From JABSSA01 sp039984715 (GTDB taxonomy: Bacteria; Pseudomonadota; Alphaproteobacteria; Rhodobacterales; Rhodobacteraceae), in assembly GCA_039984715.1 (NCBI GenBank), contig JBDWUA010000014.1, positions 62,001 to 126,000 of the forward strand: a stretch of 64,000 bases of DNA, given 5' to 3'. Below the pieces are notes generated by a model. That model saw only the letters and a program-made list of their open reading frames with translations, was not told where the DNA came from and made no database searches. This document shows, one piece after another, positions 18,572 to 26,713 of the stretch. Position 1 is the first letter of the stretch, and each line of letters starts with the position of its first letter. Position numbers and translations under genes: made by a program.

Positions 18572-18748
18572 ATGCAACACGCACGAGATATCGGACACAC
18601 GCGTCTGTTCGAACTGTTAAACGAAGGGAAATTCGAAGAGATTCCCCAAACCACAGTTTCAACGAAAAAGCATGTTCATCGTTTGACGCCTGAAGATTTC
18701 GAAAATGTGCGCATTCGTGCGGCTGAATCACTGTTCGCGCGGCGTTAA
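18572..18748 (+). CDS. Small hypothetical protein (58 aa)
   Basis: ATG 18572 to TAA 18748 encodes 58 residues beginning MQHARDIGHTRLFELLNEG and ending AAESLFARR. It is charged and probably helical, with no membrane segment or cysteine. It is transcribed away from the amidohydrolase and toward rlmE (convergent), with an A+T-rich upstream region. The ribosome-binding site is weak (GGTAGA). Codon pattern and the clean isolated frame favour a real gene, but I cannot name a family. Confidence 0.45.
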   Translation: MQHARDIGHTRLFELLNEGKFEEIPQTTVSTKKHVHRLTPEDFENVRIRAAESLFARR

Positions 18749-18795
18749 GGCCGTTTCGACGGTTGTGGTTACTTCTACGTAACTTCCGCGCGGTT

Positions 18796-19515
18796 CTAGT
18801 CGGACGAACTCTCTGGGCCGCGAAACCCTGTCGCGACGACGAATTTTTCAGAACTATCGGCACGCGATGCAGGTGGTTTAACGTTAGCGACCTTTTCAAA
18901 GCGCAGCTTTAGAAGCTTTTGCAATTCGCCTTCTGCGCCCCCTGCCAGCACTTTTGCCACAAAAGTTCCCCCGACAGTCAAAACGTCAAAGGCGAAATAG
19001 GCTGCGGCCTCGCATAACGCTATGATACGCAAATGATCCGTTTGTTTGTGGCCTGACGCAGACGCGGCCATGTCTGACATAACGACATCGGCCTCGCCGC
19101 CTAGCCATTCTTTGACTTTTAAATCGGCATCGTCTTCCAGAAAGTCGAGCTGATACAGGTCCACGCCGGCGATTGGGTCGACTTCTTGGATATCGATACC
19201 CAGAATAAAACCTTTGGCCTTGTCGGATCGGTCGCCAAGCGCGTTGGTGCGTTTCACGGCGATCTGGCACCACCCACCCGGAGCACACCCAAGATCGACA
19301 ACCCGCGCGCCCGGTACAAGAAACCGATATTTTTCATCAAGCTCAAGAATCTTGAATGCGGCCCTGCCCCGGTATCCTTCGGCTGTCGCCCGTTTCACAT
19401 AGGGGTCATTCAGTTGACGCTGCAACCAGCGGGTCGAACTGTTGGTCCGTCCACGTGCTGATTTTACTTTGACCTTGAGGTCTCTTTGTCCGCGTCCTGA
19501 AGTGTTTTTTGCCAT
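18796..19515 (-). CDS. rlmE: 23S rRNA 2'-O-ribose U2552 methyltransferase RlmE
   Basis: Methylates U2552 in the A-loop of 23S rRNA late in 50S assembly, using SAM. The 239-residue protein has the SAM motif VDLGCAPGGWCQ and the K-D-K-E catalytic set of the RrmJ/FtsJ family: K55, D148 (MSDMA), K188 (FVAKVL) and E223 (SSEKFV). The N-terminus is basic, as usual for rRNA binding. It follows the Ppx/GppA gene by 12 bp on the same strand, a pairing common in alphaproteobacteria. Confidence 0.95.
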   Translation of the reverse strand: MAKNTSGRGQRDLKVKVKSARGRTNSSTRWLQRQLNDPYVKRATAEGYRGRAAFKILELDEKYRFLVPGARVVDLGCAPGGWCQIAVKRTNALGDRSDKAKGFILGIDIQEVDPIAGVDLYQLDFLEDDADLKVKEWLGGEADVVMSDMAASASGHKQTDHLRIIALCEAAAYFAFDVLTVGGTFVAKVLAGGAEGELQKLLKLRFEKVANVKPPASRADSSEKFVVATGFRGPESSSD

Positions 19516-19527
19516 GACTTGTCTCTG

Positions 19528-20634
19528 TTACTCGTCGGCCAGTACGCTGTTTGCGTTCATTTGTGAATATAAAAGCCCTTCACGCAATCCCCGGTCCGCA
19601 ACGGATAACCTGTCCGTCGGCCAGCATCGCATCAAAGCTTGCAAAATCGCGGCACCGGACATGATCAAGGCCTGACGATCCTGTCCAATGCGAGGGTCTG
19701 ATCTGCGCCCTGAGGGGCCCATCGTCAAGTAGCTTCGTATCACAGAATCGATTTGTTCGGATGTCATTCGCAATCCATCGACCTTTGTGCGGTCATATCG
19801 TTTGAGGCCTAGATGGGATGCGGCGACGGTCGTGACCGTGCCGGACGTGCCAACGATTTGGAACCGGTCATGGGTTTCAGTATTATGATATGGCGCAAAG
19901 TCGGCGAGGTTTTCCTCGAAAAACCAACTCATCAATGCAAATCGCGCGGCGTCGTCTTCGACATCCATAAATTGGTCGCGCAGCGTGGCGACGCCCAAGG
20001 GAACGCTGATCCAGTCGATTACTTTCGCACCAGAGCGTTGAATCGTGTCTTTGAACCCTGCGCGGATGCCCATGATCGCTTTTTTGCGTTTGCGTTTGCC
20101 GACACTGGACAGATCGATCCAAACCAGTTCGGTCGACCCGCCACCAATATCAACCACCATCAAATGTTCGGTTTTTGGGCTGACCAATGGCGCGCAGGAT
20201 ATCACAGCAAGCCGCGCTTCTTCTTCGGCCGCGATGATATCAAGCATCAACCCGGTTTCTCTATGAACCCGCGCAATGAACTCTTTGGCGTTGTCAGCGC
20301 GTCGGCAGGCTTCGGTCGCGACAAGGCGCATATGTTTGACGCGGTGCCGTTTCAATTTTTGCTGACAAATCCGCAGGGCTTGAATGGTGCGCGACATGGA
20401 ACCACGTGACAGACGCCCCGATTGTTCCAAACCAGTTCCAAGTTGAACCGATTTAGAGAAGCTGTCGACAACCCGAAAGCCTGCGCCATCAGGCGCAGCA
20501 ATCAACATCCGACAAGAATTCGTACCGAGATCGAGCGCTGCATACAGATCAGGCGAGTCATCGGCACGCGACGCGGGTCGCGCTTCGTTCCTTTTTTCGA
20601 GCGCGCCCTCACCGCTGGGACGCTTTGGCGCCAT
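19528..20634 (-). CDS. Ppx/GppA-family phosphatase
   Basis: Exopolyphosphatase or guanosine pentaphosphate phosphohydrolase of the actin-like ATPase superfamily. From ATG 20634 (MAPKRPSGEG) it has 368 residues; a start at 20652 is also possible but its upstream region lacks a Shine-Dalgarno match, while AAAGG precedes 20634. Motifs are YAALDLGTNSCRMLIA (phosphate 1), VATEACRRA, VVDIGGGSTELVW (phosphate 2) and IVGTSGTVTT. The short form without a C-terminal HD-like domain is typical of this group. Sequence alone does not separate Ppx from GppA activity. Confidence 0.9.
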   Translation of the reverse strand: MAPKRPSGEGALEKRNEARPASRADDSPDLYAALDLGTNSCRMLIAAPDGAGFRVVDSFSKSVQLGTGLEQSGRLSRGSMSRTIQALRICQQKLKRHRVKHMRLVATEACRRADNAKEFIARVHRETGLMLDIIAAEEEARLAVISCAPLVSPKTEHLMVVDIGGGSTELVWIDLSSVGKRKRKKAIMGIRAGFKDTIQRSGAKVIDWISVPLGVATLRDQFMDVEDDAARFALMSWFFEENLADFAPYHNTETHDRFQIVGTSGTVTTVAASHLGLKRYDRTKVDGLRMTSEQIDSVIRSYLTMGPSGRRSDPRIGQDRQALIMSGAAILQALMRCWPTDRLSVADRGLREGLLYSQMNANSVLADE

Positions 20635-20852
20635 GACAATTGCGCCTTTCATTACGAGTTGGGTTAAGGATAGGAGCAAGCCATGAGCCGCGCAAGCCTT
20701 GTGATCAAACGTGTTGTTCAATGGGTTGTGTAAATGTTGAGCGCAGCCCACCTATTTTGATGAACGTCGCGTGTGAGCTGTGTCGTGTCGAAAATGAACG
20801 AAACCGACAGAGACGTTGGGATTAGTGAGGAAAAGAGAATTGGAGGAATCAG

Positions 20853-21149
20853 ATGCCTGACGTAACGGTCGTATTTTGGCGAGACATCCCAGCCCAAGTG
20901 ATTGTGGGCAAAGGTCGTCGCGGAGCCAAGCGACAATTGGCAGAACGCTTTGAGCAAGCGATTGATCGGGCTGCGATGAAAATCGGGGCAAATGATTCTG
21001 ATGCGTACTTGGCCGAATGGCGCAAGGCACCCTCTTTCGAAGTGGCCGGTGACCCCGAAGAAATCGTCGCCGCCGAAGCGGAACGCCTGGAAACTGAATA
21101 TGACAAAGAGCGGATAAAGACGCTGATCGCAAACGATGGTTGGGCCTGA
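20853..21149 (+). CDS. PF13769-like 'virulence factor' small protein
   Basis: A 98-residue acidic protein (MPDVTVVFWRDIPAQVIVGK) resembling the small family deposited as 'virulence factor' (PF13769), whose name says nothing firm about function. It heads an operon with metF and the pterin-binding methyltransferase, 45 bp before metF. In relatives it keeps this company, so a role in methyl-folate or methionine metabolism is more likely than virulence; that is inference from context. GGAGG lies about 8 bases before the start. Confidence 0.75.
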   Translation: MPDVTVVFWRDIPAQVIVGKGRRGAKRQLAERFEQAIDRAAMKIGANDSDAYLAEWRKAPSFEVAGDPEEIVAAEAERLETEYDKERIKTLIANDGWA

Positions 21150-21194
21150 CGACTTCAGCCCACTCTACCAGTCCCGAAACAAGGAGCGGACAAA

Positions 21195-22124
21195 ATGGCA
21201 TTGCTTAAATTCAAGTCGGATGTAGGCCCTGTTTCGGGTCGGTTAACGCCACAAGTCGAAATGTTCCTGCAAGACTTTTCTATCGAAGTCATGCCTCGGA
21301 CTGCGGAAAAGGTTGCGGATTTCAATGACCTTCTTCCAGCAAAGACGCGTGTTTACGTGGCGCATATCGAAGGTACGCCAATCGAGGATATGGTCCGCAC
21401 TGCCGCGCGTTTAAACAGTGATGGATATTCCGTGATGCCGCATTTTCCTGCACGGATCATCAAGGACAAGGACACCTTGGCCGATTGGATTGCGCGTTAC
21501 CAAGGCGAAGCCGACGTTGATCAGGCTCTCCTTTTGGCGGGCGGCGTTGATACCCCGCACGGAGATTTTGACAGTTCTATCAGTCTGCTTGAGACGGGCG
21601 CCTTCGACAAAGCAGGTTTCAAACGCTTGCACGTCGCCGGGCACCCCGAGGGAAACAAGGATATCGATCCTGATGGAACCCGAAAAAATGTAGATGACGC
21701 GTTAAAGTGGAAGCAATCGTTTTCGGAACAGACAGATGCGGAAATGGCGATTGCCACACAGTTTGCCTTTGAAAGTAGACCGATCATCAATTGGGCGAAT
21801 GGTTTAAAGGCCGCTGGCATCGATTTGCCAATTCACATTGGAATCGCTGGTCCGGCCAAATTACAAACTCTGATCAAGTTCTCGATTGCGTGTGGCGTTG
21901 GAGCGTCTCTGCGGGTTTTGCAACGTCGCGCCAAAGACGTCACGAAACTGCTGTTGCCCTTTGAACCAACAGACGTTTTGACTGAATTGGCGGCGCACAA
22001 AGCCGCGAATCCTGACTTCAACGTTACTCGGGTGCACTTTTTCCCATTGGGCGGTATTAAGACGAATGCTCACTGGGCTATTGAAAACGGCGGATCAGCT
22101 GCCACCCCGGTCAACGCTGTCTAG
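21195..22124 (+). CDS. metF: Methylenetetrahydrofolate reductase-like protein
   Basis: A 309-residue TIM-barrel flavoprotein that reduces 5,10-methylene-THF to 5-methyl-THF. Visible features are SIEVMPRTAEK near residue 30 (the position of the catalytic Glu), VYVAHIEGTPIEDM, LLLAGGVDTPHGDF and the late HFFPLGGIKTNAHW. It is divergent from enterobacterial MetF but typical of a proteobacterial group. It lies 14 bp upstream of a methyl-THF-dependent methyltransferase gene, so product and next enzyme are encoded together. Confidence 0.85.
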   Translation: MALLKFKSDVGPVSGRLTPQVEMFLQDFSIEVMPRTAEKVADFNDLLPAKTRVYVAHIEGTPIEDMVRTAARLNSDGYSVMPHFPARIIKDKDTLADWIARYQGEADVDQALLLAGGVDTPHGDFDSSISLLETGAFDKAGFKRLHVAGHPEGNKDIDPDGTRKNVDDALKWKQSFSEQTDAEMAIATQFAFESRPIINWANGLKAAGIDLPIHIGIAGPAKLQTLIKFSIACGVGASLRVLQRRAKDVTKLLLPFEPTDVLTELAAHKAANPDFNVTRVHFFPLGGIKTNAHWAIENGGSAATPVNAV

Positions 22125-22138
22125 AGGGACATCAAAGA

Positions 22139-23203
22139 ATGACGAAAACGATCGTCGAATCGAAAACCAAAACTGCAATTATTGGCTTTGATCAGCCGTT
22201 TTGCGTCATTGGGGAACGTATCAACCCCACCGGGCGCAAGATCCTTGCCGCTCAACTTGAGGCGGGAGATTTTTCAACCGTTGAAAGAGATGCGCTGGCT
22301 CAGGTCGCTGCCGGGGCCAACATTTTGGATATCAACGCGGGCGTGGTTTACAACACCAACCCCGATCCAAACCAAACCGAGCCCCCATTGATGCGCAAGG
22401 TAATCCAACTTGTACAGGGATTGGTAGATGTGCCGTTGTGCATCGACAGTTCGGTTCCTGGCGCTTTGGAAGCAGGCCTCGAAGTATGCGAAGGTCGCCC
22501 ATTGTTGAATTCGGTGACTGGTGAGGAAGAACGTCTGGAAATCATCCTGCCACTGGTCAAGAAATACAACGTTCCAGTTGTCGCCATTTCGAATGATGAC
22601 ACAGGAATATCTGAAGATCCCGAAGTACGGTTCGCTGTTGCAAAACGCATTGTTGAACGCGCAGCAGATTTTGGCATTCCTGCGCATGATATTGTCGTTG
22701 ATCCGCTTGTCATGCCAATCGGTGCTATGGCAACGGCCGGGCAGCAGGTCTTTGCACTTGTGCGAAAACTACGCGAAGAGCTGGGAGTCAACACGACCTG
22801 CGGCGCGTCAAACGTATCTTTTGGTTTGCCCAACCGTCACGGGATCAACAACGCATTCCTTCCGATGGCTATAACTGCTGGCATGACGTCAGCGATCATG
22901 AACCCTATCGCACTTCCTGTTGGACCAAAGAAGGTCGCTGAAAAACGCGCAGAAGTCGAAGCGGCAGGTGTCATTTTGCCAAAAGGTATGGACGACGAAA
23001 CATTTGTGCAGATGTTTGGCTTGGGGTCGACAAAGCCGCGCGCTGGAAAAGAAATGGAAGCCATTCGTGCGGCCAATCTTTTGACAAACAATGATCCGCA
23101 CGGAAGCGATTGGATCAGAACAAACCAACCTGCCGGATCCGGGAGCGATGGCGGCGGACGCGGCCGCGGGGGGCGTTCTGGTGGTCGACGCCGGCGCGCA
23201 TAA
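22139..23203 (+). CDS. Methyl-THF:corrinoid methyltransferase (pterin-binding protein)
   Basis: A 354-residue protein whose first 300 residues are a DHPS-like pterin-binding barrel: FCVIGERINPTGRKIL, ANILDINAGV, PLCIDSSVPGALEAGL, PLLNSVTGEEE. This matches the methyl-THF-binding module of cobalamin-dependent methionine synthase and of acetogen MeTr. It ends in a Gly/Arg-rich tail (GGGRGRGGRSGGRRRRA), unusual for an enzyme. No cobalamin or homocysteine domain is fused or adjacent. In some Rhodobacterales methionine synthase is split into separate proteins, and this may be the pterin-binding part. A methyl-group catabolic role is the alternative. Confidence 0.82.
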   Translation: MTKTIVESKTKTAIIGFDQPFCVIGERINPTGRKILAAQLEAGDFSTVERDALAQVAAGANILDINAGVVYNTNPDPNQTEPPLMRKVIQLVQGLVDVPLCIDSSVPGALEAGLEVCEGRPLLNSVTGEEERLEIILPLVKKYNVPVVAISNDDTGISEDPEVRFAVAKRIVERAADFGIPAHDIVVDPLVMPIGAMATAGQQVFALVRKLREELGVNTTCGASNVSFGLPNRHGINNAFLPMAITAGMTSAIMNPIALPVGPKKVAEKRAEVEAAGVILPKGMDDETFVQMFGLGSTKPRAGKEMEAIRAANLLTNNDPHGSDWIRTNQPAGSGSDGGGRGRGGRSGGRRRRA

Positions 23204-23222
23204 CAAGAAACAAATTTGACTG

Positions 23223-23254
23223 AAAAAGCCCGCATTCTCTGCGGGCTTTTTTTT
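23223..23254 (+). terminator. Terminator of the metF operon
   Basis: Perfect 10-bp stem AAAAGCCCGC/GCGGGCTTTT (23224-23233 and 23241-23250), 7-base loop, T-run to 23254. It begins 20 bp after the methyltransferase stop and separates this operon from the chemotaxis cluster. Confidence 0.93.
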
Positions 23255-23312
23255 GACTTGTGGGATGCGTCATTGGGGATGTTGTGAATTTTCTAAATTA
23301 CCTCTGCGATCA

Positions 23313-23327
23313 GTAACCGTGTCTTAA
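23313..23327 (+). promoter_or_regulatory. CtrA-like box upstream of the chemotaxis operon
   Basis: GTAA, seven bases, TTAA: seven of eight fixed positions of the CtrA consensus TTAA-N7-TTAA. It lies about 85-100 bp upstream of the STAS gene. CtrA controls motility and chemotaxis genes in several Rhodobacterales, so the position makes sense, but a single near-match could be chance. Confidence 0.4.
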
Positions 23328-23375
23328 CAGACCGTCCGCTACACCTCCGACACGTCGTAACTAAAGGAGGCCTGT

Positions 23376-23420
23376 ATGCACATTCCCGCTGCACCCGTTG
23401 GAGGTCTATTCATTGGCTGA
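23376..23420 (+). CDS. Candidate 14-residue leader peptide
   Basis: ATG 23376 follows AAAGGAGG with ideal spacing and opens a 14-codon frame, MHIPAAPVGGLFIG, ending TGA 23418-23420. Its stop overlaps the TTG start of the STAS gene, and the STAS ribosome-binding site GGAGG lies inside it. It looks like a translational-coupling leader: ribosomes ending here would re-initiate at the weak TTG. Not verified by any family match. Confidence 0.45.
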   Translation: MHIPAAPVGGLFIG

Positions 23421-23691
23421 AAATATGAAACTTCCTGCGCGCTTAGATTTGTCTGCTGCCCAACAGCTTGTACAGGATCTTGCGGATAAAGATCTGAGCT
23501 CAGGTATTGAGTTCGATGCGAACGAAGTGACCCACATGGGCGCGCTGTGCGTTCAGGTTTTGATCGCGGCATCTCGCACAACTCAAGATGCGGGCGGACA
23601 AATGACCTTGGATAATGTGTCCGAGCGTGTTGATCAGCAACTTGCGTCACTCGGCCTGACGAAAGAGGCAGTTATGGAGGGCGCGAGATGA
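23413..23691 (+). CDS. STAS-domain chemotaxis-operon protein
   Basis: A 92-residue single STAS domain from TTG 23413 (MAENMKLPARLDLSAA), with the core EVTHMGALCVQVLIAA where anti-anti-sigma proteins carry their phosphorylatable Ser/Thr; here the position reads His-Met-Gly, so phosphorylation is doubtful. GGAGG is 8 bases upstream. A longer in-frame TTG at 23398 has no spaced Shine-Dalgarno. It heads the che operon and overlaps cheY by 4 bp. STAS proteins of this kind precede cheY-cheA in other alphaproteobacterial clusters; the role is unclear. Confidence 0.8.
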   Translation: MAENMKLPARLDLSAAQQLVQDLADKDLSSGIEFDANEVTHMGALCVQVLIAASRTTQDAGGQMTLDNVSERVDQQLASLGLTKEAVMEGAR

Positions 23692-24053
23692 ACCTTGAAG
23701 TCTTGGCAGTCGACGACAGCCGTACAATGCGTGACATGATCAGGTTGGCGTTGGAACCCGCTGGTTTCACTGTGCACACCGCGGATGACGGAATTCACGG
23801 TGTCGAAGTGTTGGGTGGATTGGCGCCAGATGTCATCATTACAGATATCAACATGCCCCGCATGGATGGGTTTGGATTTATCGACGCAGTACGAGAACAA
23901 AACAAACACCGCACTACGCCAATTTTGGTTCTGACCACTGAGGCAGCCCCTGAGTTGAAGGCAAGGGCCAGAGAAGCAGGAGCAACAGGTTGGATTGTAA
24001 AGCCTTTTGATCCCGCCAAACTGATCAAAGCACTTCAGATGGTTGCGGGATAG
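23688..24053 (+). CDS. cheY: Chemotaxis response regulator CheY (copy 1)
   Basis: A single receiver domain, 121 residues, with the acidic pair in AVDDSRTMRDM, phosphoacceptor Asp53 (ITDINMPRMDG), Thr83 (LVLTTEA) and Lys105 (GWIVKPFD). Phosphorylated by CheA, it would act at the flagellar switch or as a phosphate sink. It sits between the STAS gene (4-bp overlap) and cheA (9-bp gap). A second, different CheY lies later in the cluster. Confidence 0.93.
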   Translation: MNLEVLAVDDSRTMRDMIRLALEPAGFTVHTADDGIHGVEVLGGLAPDVIITDINMPRMDGFGFIDAVREQNKHRTTPILVLTTEAAPELKARAREAGATGWIVKPFDPAKLIKALQMVAG

Positions 24054-24062
24054 GAGCTCATT

Positions 24063-26252
24063 ATGTCGGACCCAATGGCAGAAATCAAAGCCTCGTTTTT
24101 CATAGAATGTGAAGAGCTTTTAGAGGCGATGCAGGACGGCTTGGAAGAGCTGGATTCCGGCGAAAGTGATATAGAAACAATTAACGTTGTTTTCCGTGCG
24201 GTGCACTCGATCAAAGGCGGCGCTGGTGCCTTCGGTCTAGAAGGTCTTGTTCGATTTGCCCACCGTTATGAAACGGTCATGGATGCAATAAGAAGCGGAA
24301 CGCTGTCCATCGACCCTGACTTGATGAAAGTCTTTTTCCGAGCAGCAGACCACCTGTCAGACTTGGTTCGTGTGTCTCGCGATGATGGCGAATTACCCGT
24401 CGCAGAAGGTGAAGCGTTGATTGCGGAATTGAACGCTTATCTGGGTGCCGAAGAAGAAGATGAGGAAGAAGAGGAAGACATCGAGTTTCAGCCCATGGGA
24501 TTGGCTTTAGAACTTGATTTGGGTGGTGATGATGTCACCATGGATGCCGATCTTCCGAAACCGGGATTTACGATAACCTTTGCTCCAGAAGCCGAGCTTT
24601 TTGACACAGGAAATGAACCTTTCCTGATCATGAGAGCGCTGCAAGAGCTTGGGCCTTGCGACATTGTTTGCAACACCGAAAAATTGCCGGAACTCAGCAC
24701 CTTATCCGCAGAAATTCCGTATTTGTCCTGGACGATAACCCTGACAAGTGACGTGGACAAAGACGAAGTTCTATCCGTTTTTGAATTCGTCGAGGGGCTT
24801 TGTGTTCTGAATATTGAACAAAATTCCGGTGTCCTAGAGCTCCCTCCGTTGGACGACATGCCGGATACAATGGATGACGAACCATCCGAAGAACAAGAGC
24901 CTGCCGAGGAGGCCAGTTCGCCGGAAAAGCCCAACGGCGCGCTTGAGGTTCCTGATATGAAAAAAGAAGAACCCCAAGCCGCGCCTAAGGCTGCATCACC
25001 CAAAGAAACCAAACCTGCCGCAAATCAGCAAGCCGCTTCAACTGCTAAGTCGGTCGTTCGCGTTGACCTCGATCGCATTGAACGGCTCGTCAATTTGGTC
25101 GGCGAACTAGTTATCAATCAGGCTATGTTGTCCCAAAGTTTGGAAAGCGCGGGGCTATCGCCTCATTCTGACGCGATGAATGGTTTGGAAGAATTCCAGC
25201 GTCTGACCCGCGATATCCAAGACAGCGTTATGATGATCCGGGCACAACCCGTAAAATCGCTTTTTCAACGAATGTCGAGAATTGTCCGGGAATCTTCAGC
25301 GGCCGTAGGAAAAGATGTCCGATTGGTCACCGAAGGTGAATACACCGAAGTTGACAAAACCGTAATTGAGAGGCTTGCAGATCCACTCACACACATGATC
25401 CGGAATGCGGTTGATCATGGTCTTGAAGAAACAGAAAAACGCGTCGCGTCCGGAAAAACGCCACAAGGCCAAGTGCGCCTGTCTGCTGCACACAGATCAG
25501 GACGCGTGGTTATCGAAATTTCGGATGATGGTGCGGGAATTAACCGCCCTCGTGTTCACCAAATTGCGATAGACAAGGGACTGATTCCAGCCGACGCAGT
25601 TCTAAGCGACAGCGATATCGATAACCTTCTCTTTCTTCCCGGGTTTTCCACGGCGCAAGTTGTCTCAGACTTGTCTGGTCGTGGCGTTGGCATGGACGTT
25701 GTCAGAACAGCAATCCAAGCGCTTGGCGGCAGGATTACGATCAACTCGGTTCCGGATGAAGGAACGACGTTTTCGATCTCGTTGCCGTTAACATTGGCCG
25801 TATTGGACGGTATGGTGGTTAACGTCGCTTCAGAAACACTTGTTTTGCCGCTAAATGTTGTCGTGGAAACGCTGACGTTGGACCAAGACAATCTGGATCA
25901 AGTCAGACCCGGCTTGGACGTTGTCAGAGTTCGAGGCGATTTTGTTCCACTTTTCGACCTAGGGCAACAACTCGGATACCGTGAGCGCCTTGATGACTAC
26001 GTCAATTCAGTTGTTCTATTGATTGCGCACGAGGAAGGCCATCGTGCAGCACTAATTGTAGATGAAATTCAAGATCAACGCCAGGTTGTTATCAAAGGCT
26101 TAGATGAAAGCTTCTACAGAGCTCCAGGAATAGCAGCTGCAACCATATTGGGCGACGGTCAAATCGCGCTCATTTTGGATCCTTCTGACATCATTTCTCA
26201 CGCATTGAGCCAAACAGGCCCGATTACGATGCCCCAACAATTGGAAGCGTAA
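24063..26252 (+). CDS. cheA: Chemotaxis histidine kinase CheA
   Basis: A 729-residue kinase that phosphorylates CheY and CheB in response to receptors. Domains in order: HPt with His48 (AVHSIKGGAGAFG); an acidic linker; a P2-like region (about 165-265); a second long Pro/Glu/Ala-rich linker; dimerisation domain (VRVDLDRIERLVNLVGELVINQ); ATPase domain with N-box IRNAVDHGLEE, G1 ISDDGAGIN and G2 SGRGVGMDVV; and a CheW-like regulatory domain at the end. All kinase motifs are intact. AGGAGC precedes the ATG and cheW follows 2 bp after the stop. Confidence 0.97.
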   Translation: MSDPMAEIKASFFIECEELLEAMQDGLEELDSGESDIETINVVFRAVHSIKGGAGAFGLEGLVRFAHRYETVMDAIRSGTLSIDPDLMKVFFRAADHLSDLVRVSRDDGELPVAEGEALIAELNAYLGAEEEDEEEEEDIEFQPMGLALELDLGGDDVTMDADLPKPGFTITFAPEAELFDTGNEPFLIMRALQELGPCDIVCNTEKLPELSTLSAEIPYLSWTITLTSDVDKDEVLSVFEFVEGLCVLNIEQNSGVLELPPLDDMPDTMDDEPSEEQEPAEEASSPEKPNGALEVPDMKKEEPQAAPKAASPKETKPAANQQAASTAKSVVRVDLDRIERLVNLVGELVINQAMLSQSLESAGLSPHSDAMNGLEEFQRLTRDIQDSVMMIRAQPVKSLFQRMSRIVRESSAAVGKDVRLVTEGEYTEVDKTVIERLADPLTHMIRNAVDHGLEETEKRVASGKTPQGQVRLSAAHRSGRVVIEISDDGAGINRPRVHQIAIDKGLIPADAVLSDSDIDNLLFLPGFSTAQVVSDLSGRGVGMDVVRTAIQALGGRITINSVPDEGTTFSISLPLTLAVLDGMVVNVASETLVLPLNVVVETLTLDQDNLDQVRPGLDVVRVRGDFVPLFDLGQQLGYRERLDDYVNSVVLLIAHEEGHRAALIVDEIQDQRQVVIKGLDESFYRAPGIAAATILGDGQIALILDPSDIISHALSQTGPITMPQQLEA

Positions 26253-26254
26253 AC

Positions 26255-26713
26255 ATGAGCGAAACAGAAACCACACAGCATGTCGAACTGTTGACCTTTC
26301 GGCTAAGTGATCAAGAATACTCTCTGGATATTATGTGTGTGCGCGAAATTCGTGGTTGGACAAAGACTACGCCTCTGCCCCACGCGCCCAGCCATATGAA
26401 GGGTGTTATCAACCTTCGAGGCACAGTCCTGCCGGTCATGGATCTGGCTGAAAGATTGGGCTTGCCGCAACGTGAACACAATGATCGAAATGTCATAATT
26501 GTCGTCAAGCACGATGATGCAATGACTGGTTTGTTAGTTGACGCGGTATCCGACATAATTGCCATCACAGACGAAGACCTACAACCTCCGCCTGACTTGG
26601 CGCCCAATACGCAAAATGGTGTGATAAAGTCGTTAACCTTGCTGGACGAGCGAATGATACGCGTTTTAGACTTGCCCAACGTGGTTCTTACCGAACAATG
26701 TGATGCTGCTTAA
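26255..26713 (+). CDS. cheW: Chemotaxis coupling protein CheW
   Basis: A 152-residue adaptor linking receptors to CheA. It has the double beta-barrel pattern with VELLTFRLSDQEYSLDIMCVREI, HMKGVINLRGTVLPVMDLAERLG and VDAVSDIIAITDEDLQ. Its stop overlaps the cheR start (TAATG). Confidence 0.95.
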   Translation: MSETETTQHVELLTFRLSDQEYSLDIMCVREIRGWTKTTPLPHAPSHMKGVINLRGTVLPVMDLAERLGLPQREHNDRNVIIVVKHDDAMTGLLVDAVSDIIAITDEDLQPPPDLAPNTQNGVIKSLTLLDERMIRVLDLPNVVLTEQCDAA

